The notes beneath the pieces were generated by a model. That model saw nothing but the letters and a program-made list of their open reading frames with translations. It was not told the origin of the DNA and did not search any database. Shown piece by piece: positions 1 through 22,179 of a DNA stretch of 64,000 nt. Each line of letters opens with the position of its first letter. Positions within the stretch are counted from its first letter, which is position 1. Position numbers and translations under genes: made by a program. The DNA is from Asterias rubens (lineage: Eukaryota; Echinodermata; Asteroidea; Forcipulatida; Asteriidae): positions 2,228,309-2,292,308 of the forward strand of contig NC_047065.1 in the NCBI RefSeq assembly GCF_902459465.1. The letters run 5' to 3'.

Positions 1-408
1 AATCACATTTTCTTAATAATCTTTAAGAGTTTAGTAATAGTTTTAATTTTGAGAATGCTAAGATCAAATGTTGCCTGTGTCTGTTGTGCAAGCCCCCTAT
101 GTCATCTGTTAATATTTGAGTGTGACCAAGTTACACTCCTTTGTGGAAAAATGAACCAAATCAACCAATGGGAATGCCAAACATTTGCCTAACAGCTAAA
201 ATGGCACGGCACATTAATTGCCTCAAAGCATGCATTCTCAGAGTTCTATTTCAATGAATAAATGCAAGGTAGATATTGTTAAAACATTCCAGTTTGGTAC
301 ATTCCCTTTCAGATAAACTTTGTTTGCATTTCATGGTGCAATGTCAATATTAGTCAGGTCATATGATGATATTCCATTTCGAATATTATTTAAATTTTAC
401 AAAAGTTT
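1..408. other. AT-rich sequence with no recognisable gene
   Basis: No open frame here resembles a known protein and no splice-flanked exon was found. The stretch is AT-rich and ends at the first TTAA/TTGA-flanked repeat copy. It could be intron or intergenic DNA of a gene lying to the left. Confidence 0.5.
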
Positions 409-410
409 GA

Positions 411-803
411 AGACACTGGACACCTTCGGTTACAGTCAAAGACCAGTCTTCTCACTTGGTGTATATCAACATTTGCACAAAATAACAAACCAGAGACAAT
501 TTGAGCTCAATTGGTCGTCGAAGTTGCGAGATAATAACGAAAAAAGAAAAAAACACCCTTGTCACACCAAGTTGTGTGCTTTCAGATGCTTGATACCGAG
601 ACCTCAAAATCAACTGCTGAGGTTTCAAAATCAAATTCAAATATTTTAGTGGAAAGTTACTTCTTTCTTGAAAACTACAATTGCTTCAGAGGGAGCTGTT
701 TCTCACAATGTTTTACTATCAACAGCTCTACATTGCTTGTTACCAAGTAATTTTTTATGCCAACAATTATTTTGAGTAATTACCAATAGTGTCCAGTGCC
801 TTT
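411..803 (+). repeat. TTAA-flanked short DNA transposon, family A copy
   Basis: The ends read AGACACTGGACACCTT and AATAGTGTCCAGTGCC, which are inverted copies of each other. The internal landmarks of family A are present: the TCAAAGACCAGT block, the CACCCTTGTCACAC block and the GAGACCTCA palindrome. The copy is non-coding. Short open frames in it come from the repeat and recur in other copies. Confidence 0.85.
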
Positions 804-1536
804 ACGGCACACACGGTATGTTATTTCAATGTGCATGTTACTTACTCTTTCGTTCTGAACTTTCCCTTTATGAAATTTAAAATGTTATTTCTTTCCATAA
901 ACTGACTGAAGGTGCTTATTTTTTACAAAAATAATGCTTTAAATTAATCATGCTTTAAAATGCATTTGTTTTTTTAAATTAGGACAGAAGTCTTTGACTT
1001 CCTTGTAGTCTTCATTTATCAGCCAATCAGTCAGATTTGTTGATCTAGCTTGTGCTTAGTAAACCACTTCAAAGTTAGAAAGGTAGTGGTAGTACTTAAA
1101 GACCAACCAATTACATACAGAAACCTGCATTTAACTTTCATAGCTTTCTAAGGCTTAAAGGAATGTTACAGAGTTGGTAAGAAACAAAAATCGTGAAGAT
1201 TACAGATTAACATAAAACTAACAAGGTTTTATGATGATGATAGTTGAAAACATCCCATGAAATATTATTTTCTTAAATGTCATATTTGTTGAGAAATAAA
1301 TAATCTTATTTTGTGTTTGGAGTTTATCGCTCAGTGAGCGTTTTATTCATTTTTCTTTTTGCATCGATGTCATGCAAAAATGTGAATCGGTTTTTCACTA
1401 TTTTCTCGGGACCCAGATGGCCGATCGATATCAAACTTCTACAGTTTGTCAGTTTATATATCTGGTGTATTACATAAAGTGCTTACACTACCAGCAACTG
1501 TTTTGTCTGCAAAACCAATTCTGTAATGTTCCTTTA

Positions 1537-1686
1537 AGCCCGATTCATACCTCCTGCGAATGCGAAGCGAATTTGACGTCACATCTGTGTTTTGAGCACG
1601 ACTTAACTGCTGCGACTTATTCAATGTGAATTTCATATCAATTTCAACATTCATATCGCATTTGCAGGAAGTATGAACCAGGCGTT
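1537..1686. repeat. Short palindromic element
   Basis: The left end (about CCCGATTCATACCTCCTGCG) and the right end (about GCAGGAAGTATGAACCAGG) are imperfect inverted copies about 150 bp apart. This is the form of a small non-autonomous DNA transposon. No coding capacity is seen. Confidence 0.5.
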
Positions 1687-2369
1687 ATGCAGTTTTTTAT
1701 GTATTTAGTATTTAAGTGCTACCTACCACCACCTTCCTGTTATTTCTATCTGGCTAACACGGCTCTTTTAAAATAGTAATTTAAGCTTTCATTTGGTAAA
1801 TTGTTTTTGTGTTACTTTTATACATAAATAATGATGTCTTTTCTGAATGAGTTAACTATGTGAAGCTGCTGTGTCATATCAAAAATTATGAATAAAAATT
1901 AAGATGATTAAAAAAGAAATGTTTGTTTTGTGCTGTGGGTGTTTCTCTTTGACTTGTTCATATGTGTACATTTTTTCAGAACATTTGACAATTTATATTT
2001 GATTTAAATTTATTTTAAAAGTGAGAGCCTTGGATATTGGGATTTTATTTTTTAATTTGTTGACTGTTTTCTTTGGGAGAAATGCATTGAAAGGGTTTAT
2101 CTGACAGTGTTATAAATAAAACCACATTAAAACGCACTGTTAAATTAAAAAGCCATTTTATTTAAAATACTTGATCAGCCCCAAATTAAAGAATATACAC
2201 GTGAAGGAGTGAATCATAAAATATTGTATCGTTATATACTATACACTTACCATAAATTCAGATTATTTATATCAATGACAATCCCGCCAGAAGTTTTATT
2301 AAATAATTACAAATTCCACAGTTATCAGAAAGGTATCAGAAATTTTGAGAAGTTGACATTTAGTACATA

Positions 2370-2525
2370 GACCTTTTCGCACCTGGGGCGCGCGCGTAAA
2401 GCTTGGAATTAGGTACATTGTGGTCTAGCTGGTGATCAAATTTTATCGAATTTGATCCATACCTATCCCACAATGCACCTCATTCAACAGTCTGCGCTTG
2501 CGCAACAGTATTTGTGAAAAGGTGT
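2370..2525. repeat. Imperfect palindromic element
   Basis: The ends ACCTTTTCGCAC and GTGAAAAGGT are inverted copies. The interior is also inverted around about 2450 (ACATTGTGG against CCACAATGC, and GATCAAATT against AATTTGATC). It is probably a short non-autonomous DNA transposon. Confidence 0.5.
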
Positions 2526-2593
2526 ATGTGATGTCACACGCTCCAAAAGCACCCTCACTGGGGTCAAAGGAAGCAAAAGATTGGATGATAGCT

Positions 2594-2834
2594 GGGCCCA
2601 ATTTCATAGAGCTGCTAAGCACAAAAATTTGCTTAGCATGAAATTGTTGCCTTGATAAAGACAGGATTACCAATCAAATTTCCATGTGACTTTCAGGATA
2701 AGCAAACAATAGCTGAACACCAGTAATAAGCGATATGCAAGAAATGGAAATTTGGTTGGTAGACCTGTTTTTTTCAAGGAAGAAATTTCGTGCTAAGCAA
2801 ATTTTCGTACTTAGCAGCTTTATGAAACTGGCCC
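2594..2834. repeat. Family D hairpin element (GGGCCCAATTTCAT ends)
   Basis: It begins GGGCCCAATTTCATAGAGCT and ends AGCTTTATGAAACTGGCCC, so the termini are inverted repeats. The interior pairs as well (TTAGCATGAAATTG; GGAAATTTGGTTGGTA against its inverse). Nine other full or partial copies occur in this window. Confidence 0.8.
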
Positions 2835-3578
2835 GTTCGTTGTGCGTAAAAACGTGCGCATGACCTCAGGCTCCCTGTAGCATGCCGCGTTATGCAAGGG
2901 GTCTGTGGACAGATTGCGATGGACACCATCTTAACGGGCAAGTTGCATTTTGGCTTGCAGGCACGCCAAGCACTCAAATAATCACGCAGTCGCATTGTTC
3001 TCTAACCAATCATGCAACGAGGTTTGTGAATTATTAGAGTGCTGCGCGCCAATCTCAACCCAAATGCATGACTGTGTGTCCTACATCGCAAGTAAAATGG
3101 CTGTTTTGAGACATATAGCAACCTATCTTTCACGGATATCAAGTAAATTAAAATAAATTGAGAAATTCAGTTTTCTGATGCATTTTTTTCATTGAAACGT
3201 TGGTCACTGTGGAATTGCCAAATGCAGTGGTTGAATTCATATGAAGGTCCAAATAATGGATAAAAATATACACACTTATCATTATTCTATAAAGAAAACT
3301 ATAGCCACTTGCAGCATAAATACAAATACCAGTCAATCAATAATAGGCTAACTAATAAAAAAAAAACAGTAATCATAAAGTAATAATAAACAAAGTTTTA
3401 ATGGGTATGTATTACAGTACAATCTTGTTTTGTCAAGTGTTGTTTGTACATTGTAATGCAATAACTCCCCTAAAATGTCCCCATCTTATTGTTTGCCAAG
3501 CTTCTTCAGTCACTTCGTTCAAGAGTTGCCTGAAAACTCATCTATTTTCAAAATAATAATGCATTTTTTGTGCGTTAA

Positions 3579-3944
3579 AGGGAAGGTACACGTTTGGTAA
3601 TTACTCAAAACAAATATTAACTTAAAAACTGACTTGGTAAGGAGCATTGGAGAGCTGTTGATAGTATAGAATATTGAAGAAAGGTAGTTTTTGAGAAAGG
3701 TAGTTTTTGAGAAAAAGGTAATTTCTCCATTAATATTAAAAGACTTCTAGCTAGAAGTATTTTATTCCTATCTGAAAGCACACAAATACGTCCAACAAGG
3801 GTGTTTTTTTTCTTTCATCATTTTCTCGCAACTTCGCCAACCAATTGATCCCAAATTTTCACAGGCTCATTATTTGATGCTTATGATGGGATTCACCAGG
3901 TGTGAACACTGGTCTTTGACAATTACCAAACCTGTACAGTGCCT
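3579..3944 (-). repeat. Family A TTAA-flanked element
   Basis: It is flanked by TTAA on both sides. The ends are AGGGAAGGTACACGTTTGG and AAACCTGTACAGTGCCT. Relative to most copies it carries a short internal duplication of GAAAGGTAGTTTTTGAG near 3674-3710. Confidence 0.85.
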
Positions 3945-4485
3945 TTAAATTCCTGTGTTGTTTTTGTGGCTAGATGCTGAGGATCTTGGCTGGTAACCTC
4001 TCCCCTTTTAAAATTCTTTTTCTTATAAAACAAAATTGGTGATTTTTCTTTAATGAACTTTTTAACTTGTACTTATTTTGTTGTGGTTTGTATGCTTACC
4101 TTTTTGTAAAGGGCTTGGAGGTTCAGCTTAAGGCGCTAAGTAAGTGTCTTTTATTATTGTTATTACTTCAACTTTGTTTTAATAGACCAGTTTAGAGAAG
4201 TCATAAACTTGCCTGGAACTAATCCTGAAAGAACTCATAAACTAACCTAAAGGGAAAATCCACAACTCTAGTCTTTACAAAGGCAAGTATTGTAAGAACA
4301 TTCACCACAAACACTTGTAAAAGAAATAAGACTGTAGGTGGAATTACCTTTAAAATAATGTGGCTTATAACGCAATAAAAACGATATTTCAAAATTTTAA
4401 ACGTAAATATTTTACAATAGTAAAATAAAGTCAGTTACTTATTTTAAGCGTATAGCACAGCCAGCAGTTGGTGGCCAAGCCTTAA

Positions 4486-4812
4486 AGGCACTGTACACTT
4501 TTGGTAATTACTCATAATATATACTAGCATAAAACCTTACTTGGTAACGAGCAACGGAGAGCTGTTGATAGTATAAAACAACTCCCTCTGAAAAAAGGTA
4601 ATTTCTCACTAAAATAATAAAAGACTTCTGGCCAGAAGCCTTTAATTCCTATCTGAGAGCACACTATTTTGTACAACAAGGCTGAAATTTCTTTCATAAT
4701 TTCCTTGCAACTTCAATGACCAGTTGAGTCCAAATGTTATTTTATGCATATGTTAGGACACACCAAGTGAGAATAAGTGGTCTTTGACAGTTACCAAACC
4801 TGTTCAGTGCCT
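4486..4812 (-). repeat. Family A TTAA-flanked element
   Basis: TTAA directly precedes AGGCACTGTACACTTTTGG and directly follows CAGTGCCT. Internal blocks match the other copies, including ACGAGCAACGGAGAGCTGTT and the TTTCTCACTAAAATAATAAA block. The palindromic centre is shorter than in copies such as 57839-58217. Confidence 0.85.
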
Positions 4813-4816
4813 TTAA

Positions 4817-5900
4817 AAGCCTCCAAGAAATGCATATTGCACAATTACCATCCACTGGATGGTGGGCCACAAAAAACATAAATGTTGTATGCGAGTGCAT
4901 TGTCACAGAATATAATCACGAGGAGAAATCTTAGCCATTTCAGGTCACAAAGTCAAGTCAAATAAGAGCAAGATTTCACCAAGTAATTAGTTTCTGCGAA
5001 AAATGCACAAATGAAATGTATTTAATGTTTGTTTTATAAAACGCTACACACAAAGATCCTTTTAATTTGAAGTCTACGAATAAAGCAACATACATGTATT
5101 TTCTCTGAAAAGCAAAACTTAAGTTAAAAATCCCTGATAAACAAGAACTGAGAAAAAGCTTGCGAGCACGAATCCAACCATCATAGACACATCTTTGGTT
5201 TCAAAAGCCTTTCTCCGCAATCTGGGTGTTTTATATGGGTTTATGTTCATGTTTAAACCCAGGTTTTTCCGTTAAAACGGAGAAACCACATACCTGAAGG
5301 ATGCATGGCACTGGAAGCACATCAAGACCGAAATTCTTAGCGCTGCTTGACCAGAAAAAATTATTGCTCAACAACTTTTGCTTAACAGAAATGAACTGAA
5401 GTATTCTCTCTACCATTCAAATAACCAGTGAACCATGACCCATAATAGTCTGGTATCCAATCACTACCACAGACAGTCCAACCAAACTTAATAAGCCATT
5501 TGCACATTAGATTTGAATACAGTCTGGTACAATGTTGTGCTTGATCACAAGTTACCACTTAAATTAGAATACCTCCGACTATCGAGACAGTTTTTGCGTA
5601 GTTATGTAAGAGACGGTGAACACCCAAACACAATTCTGAATGGATGTGTATGTCACAATGGTACTAGGGTTTGCTCATCTGGAGGTTGCTATACAAAAGC
5701 TTGCCCGAACCATTTGACATAGCAACTGTCTCTTTAGTCAAATGTAAGCGGTACATCTTAACTAAGCAAGTCATTGTACCAGACATCATTCAAATCTTAC
5801 TCGCATCTGGCTTATTGGTAAAAAGCAGAAGCACCCTGATATTCTAACCAAATTTACATACATATTTGGATTTATCTGATAGCTTTATATAATACATCCA
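4817..5900. other. Probable 3' flank or 3' UTR of SLC66A2
   Basis: This AT-rich stretch lies immediately beyond the SLC66A2 stop codon on the minus strand. No exon with protein homology was found. The open frame around 5513-5722 (plus) has no recognisable domain and no clear splice context. How far the SLC66A2 transcript extends cannot be fixed from sequence alone. Confidence 0.4.
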
Positions 5901-16313
<10,413 letters not shown>

Positions 16314-16867
16314 TCAAGCAACTCCTCTTTCTGTTTGATATACTAAGACATCAATATCAATAATAATAATATTGAAGTCTATATAGCGCAGACCTCTGTT
16401 TCAAAGGAGATGGGCACTGGTTATCTATAGAGATGTTTTCTGGGCGATTCTAACTTCTCAATATCACTATCTGATGTCTTTCTTCATTTGTAGACCATCA
16501 AAGACCTCAAAGATCGAGGCCATACTGTCAATGTCTGTTGAGAATCTATCAGGTGGATTGTCAGGTGATGTCGAATGCTGCTGTCCTGTAGTGTGTGTGA
16601 AACAAGAAGAAAACAGTATATATAGGTGTATTTGGCCATCAGTGGATGTCAAGTTTCTATGTTTTTAATGTGGACAAATAAATAAATCTAATCTAATCTA
16701 ATCTAATCTACAAATCACTTCTGATGAGGATTCTTATTGTCAGAAATATCAAGAGTGTAAATGTGAACTCTTTCTGTCATGTCTGCGACTGTAGAGTCTA
16801 AAATATTTTTTGAGAGACGACTTTGCTCTCTACATGTACATCAACTAGCTACTCTAGAACTATAGTA

Positions 16868-16920
16868 CGAGGTTCGATCTGCTATCGTCTCTTTGTGGAG
16901 ACGATAGCGGAACGGACCTC
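16868..16920. repeat. Short hairpin
   Basis: GAGGTTCGATCTGCTATCGTCTC pairs with GAGACGATAGCGGAACGGACCTC across a loop of a few bases. It lies in the SLC66A2/TIMM21 divergent region. Its function is unknown. Confidence 0.6.
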
Positions 16921-17080
16921 ATTGTAGTCAAGAGTATACCAGGGCCACTGCATTGATTGATTGATTCGCTACCGTGCCCAGTGGAAGCGGCCATATAAAA
17001 ATGATAAGTGGTACCGATTACCGAAAGGGCAAAGATTCTGATTTTTACCTTTATGGACTGAGTAAATGTTTCCGTAAAAG

Positions 17081-17209
17081 TTTCCGTATATGGCGTCACC
17101 ACTTTTTCATTCGGTATGAAATAATAGTACTTATCTACTTTACCTCAATGAAATATCCCTTTTTCCTTTGTAAAAAATTAGTGCAAAAGTGGTGGCACCA
17201 TACGGAAAG
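17081..17209. repeat. Family H element (TTTCCGTATGGCGCCACCAC ends)
   Basis: The ends TTTCCGTATATGGCGTCACC and GGTGGCACCATACGGAAA are inverted repeats about 130 bp apart. The interior shares TCATTCGGTATGAAATAATA with the copy at 17340-17476. A partial copy lies between the two at about 17220-17275, and another fragment lies at 49322-49375. Confidence 0.75.
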
Positions 17210-17339
17210 TCATCCGAACAACTTTCCGGGTATCCACTTTACGATCCTGTGCCACCACTTTTTTTGTAAACTTTTACCAAAAGAAATATCTCATTTGAGT
17301 ACTTGCCTTAATAAAACCTTAGACTTACTTAGAAAAAAA

Positions 17340-17476
17340 TTTCCGTATGGCGCCACCACTTTTTCATTGATTTCGATATGATTTATGAAATAATATAGTA
17401 TCTAAATCTAATTTACCTCAATGAGATATCCCCTTTTTGTAAAAATGAGTGAAAAAGTGGTGGCACCATACGGAAA
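17340..17476. repeat. Family H element, second copy
   Basis: The ends TTTCCGTATGGCGCCACCAC and GTGGTGGCACCATACGGAAA are almost perfect inverted repeats. The interior contains a GATATGATTTATGAAATAAT stretch and AATGAGATATCCCCTTTTTG. It is a better-preserved copy than the one at 17081. Confidence 0.8.
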
Positions 17477-18260
17477 GTTATCCCATTCGCCGCACGCGTC
17501 GACGCCACCCCGTGCAAATGGGGGCCATCGCGGCGCCGTCAGCAGGCTATGCGGGTAGTACTGTAGGCTACGTTACTTTTCGTGAGTACGTGGACATCTC
17601 GACATCTCGAGTGACATACGCTTTTCACAAATTAAAAACAAACTGACAACTGTACAAAACCTGAAACAATGAATGACCATGAAAATGTTAGGGCTAAATA
17701 TGTTTCGAAGAGTTCAAAATCAAAGAATCTTTAGGAAATAAACTACCACATACCTCTTCCTTATTGTTTTTTTGTTTGCGTTTGAGTCCGTTTGCTTTTG
17801 TTATGTCGACGACTTCTGTATGTTTTCTTCCGAACACGAGCGTACAATGGAGGGCGCCCTTCTTTCACATCATTACTTTATTTTTGTGCAGAAACAACAA
17901 CAATGCTGGGGACTGTTGTTTGAGAGTTTTATTGGGGTTTGACAACCAACTCAGAAGAAGGAAGAGTGCATGCTGAAACTGAGCTGAGGGTCAGAAACTG
18001 AGGGTGAGGGAATGAAACAATGAAATATATAATTTTTCATTATGAAGTTTTCTCCTGATTTTTAAATTTATTATTAAATGCTTGAATTTGTCATTATTGA
18101 ATTGAATGATTGATAATGAAATGAATATGCAATGAATATTGGCCTACTGTCAACAGGCATATAGGCCTTATTACTTAGTTATATAAATTAGCTTATTAAA
18201 AAAAATAGGTCTAGGCTATCACAATTAAAAGTATACACTATTATAATATAAGGTATAAGG

Positions 18261-18390
18261 TAGACCCATTAACTGGGCCACTGTTAGTATTACTACTGTA
18301 CTTCTTTTTTTTTGAAATTTTGACATTATTGGTCGTACTAGCTAGTATTACAGTAATGTCAAAATTTCAGCGCCCCCACTACTGGGTCTA
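18261..18390. repeat. Palindromic element upstream of TIMM21
   Basis: TAGACCCATTAACTGGG and CCCACTACTGGGTCTA form the ends. TTTTGAAATTTTGACATTAT and ACAGTAATGTCAAAATTTCA pair inside. It is a small non-autonomous DNA transposon by form. Confidence 0.65.
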
Positions 18391-18695
18391 GGTATAAGGT
18401 AATAAATTAATATAGGCCCGCATCTACCTACATGGGGGCTCACTTCATGTAAATCATTGCTGCTCAGTCACCTGCACGTGTACATCCCGATATGTGGAGA
18501 ATTTGCAGTAATCCACCAGAACCAGAACCAGAACAAGGAGGCCTAGAATTTAGAAAGTAACTTACAGTACAACTTTACAACAAGAAGTGCTGCTTTGATT
18601 ATACATGAAATTGTTCAGTATGTAAACTTGTATTCACACTCGTCGTTGATGTAATCTAACTAATGTGACATGTTTTGCTTTCTTTTGAAGGAAAG

Positions 18696-21244
18696 ATGTC
18701 AATCTTCGTTCCAATCCGCGCGTCTTCCTGGACGCAGACCGTCTACCAACTCGCAACCAAGTCCTTTCCAGGACAATGCTACAACTACAAGTTCATCAGT
18801 ACAGTACCCAGTCACCAATCATGTGTGGCTGCCGTCAGGTTGACACCGAACAAACAGATAACAACGGAACAAAGTTTTGTTTTGAAGCGGTTTATGGCAA
18901 CAGAGAAACAGAGGAGTAAGCAGGTTGCCGAGAGAGTACATGGCACCAGTCAAGGAGAGATTACACTCGGTCGAAAAGGTTGGTATTGCAAGGGGTCAAT
19001 ATGGAGATGTCAACTGCAGGACTTGCAATTACAAGGTTGTGGGTTCAAATCCTACCAAGCTAACTGCTGATTTCACAATGAGTATTTTCATCTAGTTACT
19101 TAATCACAAATTCTTGATTTGTGCAGTTCCTAATCCCAATGTTTGTATGAGAGAGATTGGCTGTTGCCAGCTTGGTGTTTATATCCCCTTGTGGGAGTTT
19201 GCCGAGTTCCCTTGACGGGAAGATCATGAAAACAAACAAAACTATTAACTTGTAAAGCCAGCTTTCTGCCCAAGATTACAAACATTCTCTGCATCAACAA
19301 TCGAGCAGTGGAAGAGTTATTGTTAAAATTGTTTTGTCTTTTTTTTTTGGACAGTGGTTCAAGCAGGAAAGGATGCCAGCTACATGGGTATTGTTATCGT
19401 AGGCATTGGTGTGACAGCTATTATGTTTTATGCCATTGGTCGTGAGTTGTTCGCTTCAAGCAGTCCCAATGCAGTTTACACCAAAGCTTATAAACTTTGT
19501 TCAAAAGATGATGAGGTAAGAATGAGAATGATGTTATCTTATTGAGTGTCATGGCCGAGTGGTTTAGAGCATCGAAATTCAAGTTCTGGTTGTTAACTCA
19601 TCGCAGTGTGGGTCCTGGTTCTGTGTCCTTGTGCAAGATACTTATAATTGCTTCTCTTCACCTGAGGGTAGAGATTGGTATTGTGTATGAAAAAGCCTTT
19701 GGAGCGCTTGTTGCCCGGGTTGTATACTCCCATGGGAGCCGAGAAAGATTAAAGGAGTGTTATTGGCCCAGTGACCAGGGCACTAATGTAATTGTAAAGC
19801 GCATTGAGACGGTTATTGTGAAATGCACTGTAAGAACTACCGATAGTTATTATTATTATCTCTTATAAATAGTATTGTGGAACCTAGGGATAAAAACCCA
19901 GTCAATGAGTCATTCTGGAATGCAGATTACACTTCATAGCAATTGGCAGACAGTTTTAAGGTTTCATACATTATTCATGATATGCAGATCATTGAAGAGC
20001 TTGGACAACCAATCAAAGGCTTTGGAGAAACAACTAGGAGAGGCAGAAGGAGACATGTCAGGTCAGAGGTTAAACGTATTCAATGCTATTACATTCCTTT
20101 ACTTCAACTCACAACAGTGGATGCTTTGTTTACAAAATATTCCAGTTAATATTGCTTCTTGTCTAAGATAATATTTCTACACTCTTCTAACTTGTTCTTT
20201 AAATGTTTTTTTTAAATTTTATATCTATAGCCATTTGGAATTTGAACAAGATGGAGTGAAACATATGCGCATGAAGTTTTACATTCAAGGCCCAAAGAGA
20301 AAGGGCACTGTACAACTAGAAGTCCAACAGGTAAATATTTCAATGTCATTTTGGTCAACTCAGCTTTCACTTCCACTGTGTATCTATAGATTTGCTTGTT
20401 AAAGGCAGTGGACAATATTGGTAATTACTCAAAATAATTATCATCAAAAAACCTTTCTTGATTTACGAGTAATGGGGAGAGGTTAATAGTATAAAACATT
20501 GTGAGAAACAGCTCCATCTGAAGTGACGTAGATTTCGAGAAAGAAGTAATTTTCCACGAATTTGATTTCGAGACCTCAAGTTTAGAACTTGAGGTCTCGA
20601 AATCAAGCATCAGAAAGCACACAACTTCGTATGACAAGGGTGTTTTTTCTTTCATTATTATCTCGCAACTTTGACGACCGCTTGAGCTCAAATTTTCACA
20701 GGTTCACATTTTATGCATATTATGTTGAGATACACCAACTGTGAAGACTAGTCTTTGACAATTACCAATAGTGTCCACTGTCTTTAAGAAAGTTTCAAAA
20801 TCTAAACACGATGATAAAAACCCATGATTATTACTCCAACTGATGAAGTGTCATGGTAGCATTGGTGTACAAGTCAAGGAGATAGTTGCGGTACCTGCTT
20901 TTAATACATAGGATTTGGATTGCCTATAGACACTTGGCTAGGCTATTTTGGTGGTCTAGTGGTACGTCATATGTTCCAGCAATGCAAAGGTTGTGTGTTC
21001 GAATCCCAACCGAGTGATTTACCTGTAGGTTTTTTTTTCCACAGAATTCTGGGAAAAGTACTAAGGGTAAAATGAAAATTATATTCTTCATCTCTGATGC
21101 AAAACTAACACCTCTAAAGATGTCTTACTAATTGTTATGTTTCATATCTTGCAGGGAAAGACCGGCAGATTTGATTATCGTTATTTGTTTGTTGAAATGG
21201 ACGGCTATCCACATAGGACTATAGTACTAGAAGACAATAGATGA
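18696..21244 (+). CDS. TIMM21: TIMM21, mitochondrial inner-membrane import subunit Tim21
   Basis: Five exons join in phase: 18696-18978, 19355-19515, 19988-20061, 20231-20330 and 21155-21244. They total 708 nt and encode 235 residues, against about 248 for human. The N-terminal third is rich in basic and hydroxylated residues with few acids, as expected of a mitochondrial presequence. One membrane segment follows (MGIVIVGIGVTAIMFYAIGR, around residues 106-125). The Tim21 domain in the intermembrane space comes next: LGQPIKGFGE, TRRGRRRHV, VKHMRMKFYIQGP, GTVQLEVQQ, FDYRYLFVEM and YPHRTIVLEDNR. Tim21 joins the TIM23 complex, contacts the TOM receptor side and helps hand subunits to respiratory-chain assembly. 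The ATG at 18696 is chosen because it follows an acceptor-like AG and begins the presequence. A SINE occupies intron 2. Confidence 0.95.
19545..19860 (+). repeat. tRNA-Ser/Leu-like SINE in TIMM21 intron 2
   Basis: TCATGGCCGAGTGGTTTAGA resembles the A-box half of a class II tRNA, and AGTGTGGGTCCTGGTTC resembles a decayed B box about 60 bp on. The body runs to a TTATTATTAT simple-sequence end at 19848-19860. The tail, reading GCATTGAGACGGTTATTGTG, is unlike the tail of the SINE at 57213. This is not a functional tRNA gene because the T arm does not pair. Confidence 0.65.
20403..20783 (-). repeat. Family A TTAA-flanked element with a well-preserved central hairpin
   Basis: TTAA is on both sides. 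The ends are AGGCAGTGGACAATATTGG and CCAATAGTGTCCACTGTCT. The centre reads TGATTTCGAGACCTCAAGTT then AACTTGAGGTCTCGAAATCA, a perfect palindrome. It lies in TIMM21 intron 4. Confidence 0.9.
20945..21120 (+). repeat. tRNA-derived SINE
   Basis: TGGTGGTCTAGTGGTACGTC (A-box region) is followed by GTGTGTTCGAATCCC (B box), a tRNA-like head. The shared tail follows: CACAGAATTCTGGGAAAAGT and CTGATGCAAAACTAACACC. It closely matches the copy at 57213-57400. Confidence 0.75.
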
Positions 21245-21503
21245 ACATTGTGCCGAAAATATTGCTGGAGTGTTTTTTTCCTGGATGTAGAGTAAAGATC
21301 ATCAAGAGAATATCAATGAAGGCTGCATGAATTGTCGGAGAATAATCTCGCAAGGCTTTCATAAGGATGGCAAAGCAATGAATCTCAATACTGATGCATG
21401 TATAATCCAGATAATTGTGACAATTGCCGTTTGTGAGTTTGGACTTTTCACAACAATACCGCCAATAGAATAATTTGATAAAATGTTGAAGTTCTTTATC
21501 CAG
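21245..21503. other. Probable 3' UTR of TIMM21
   Basis: It follows the TIMM21 stop codon and has no coding homology. No canonical AATAAA is close by. The first candidate signals lie beyond the hairpin, near 21810 and 21890. Confidence 0.35.
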
Positions 21504-21631
21504 CAGCCGATTTCACAAAACTTCACGCAACTGCGCAAGTCCACTTGCGCAACGTTTATGGCGCAAGTTCATCCATAAACGTTGCGCAAGTGGACTTACG
21601 CAGTTGCGTAAAGTTTTGTGAAATCGGCTGC
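21504..21631. repeat. Near-perfect 128-bp hairpin
   Basis: GCAGCCGATTTCACAAAACTT at the left is the inverse of AAGTTTTGTGAAATCGGCTGC at the right. The inner arms (GCAACTGCG, AAGTCCACTTGCGCAACGTT) also pair, leaving a loop of about a dozen bases near 21562. It is a compact foldback element just downstream of TIMM21. Confidence 0.85.
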
Positions 21632-22179
21632 AGGGCTGGAATTACACGCAGGCCATGGTTTCTCTTGCCCCTAGTTTTGGCCTTGGTGCCCCTTAATAAG
21701 TCTCCAATAGCCTCCAAAATGTTTGAATGGAAGCGACTTTGCAAAATGAAAATTGCCTTGCTTTCTCAGAGTTGAAATTCCAGGCCTGTTTACGTATAAA
21801 GTAAAGTTGGATGAAATAAATTTCATATGTTCAACACCGCAGAATAACACCTCGGCTTGTTTTCCAGAACATAAAAAGCTCATAATTACAGTAAATAATT
21901 AAGAAGAAGAAAAGCAAACTTGCACATTTTTTATTTCAAAAACAAAAACACAGAATTCTTTATTTCTTAACAATCTTTCTTTGGGCACCTTCAAGACTGA
22001 TTTCAAGTGTAAAATTACAAATCTTCAACTCTAAAATAAACTATCCTTTACAACTCTTTTTTTTTTACAGTATTCACATTATGTACAAATTAAAAACCAA
22101 GATTTGCAAGGCTAAGTGTGAGTTTGTAATTTACATTTTGATTCCCCCACACCACCAAAATGTGATGTGAATGAGAACT

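Larger units (their letters stand above)
804..3578. other. Gene-free stretch containing short inverted-repeat elements
   Basis: No protein homology is visible. It contains a palindromic element at about 1537-1686, another inverted repeat at about 2370-2525 and a family D element at 2594-2834. Several AATAAA-like signals lie near 1891 and 2115, but no upstream coding exon supports a gene end. Confidence 0.5.

Noticed and set aside
5513-5722. Cysteine-containing plus-strand open frame (69 codons)
   Set aside because: A short cysteine-rich look alone is weak. There is no signal peptide, no recognised family and no matching exon nearby.
19548-19625. Possible tRNA-Ser/Leu gene
   Set aside because: The acceptor and T arms do not pair and the B box is decayed. 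It lies inside a TIMM21 intron and continues into a repeat body, so it is a SINE.
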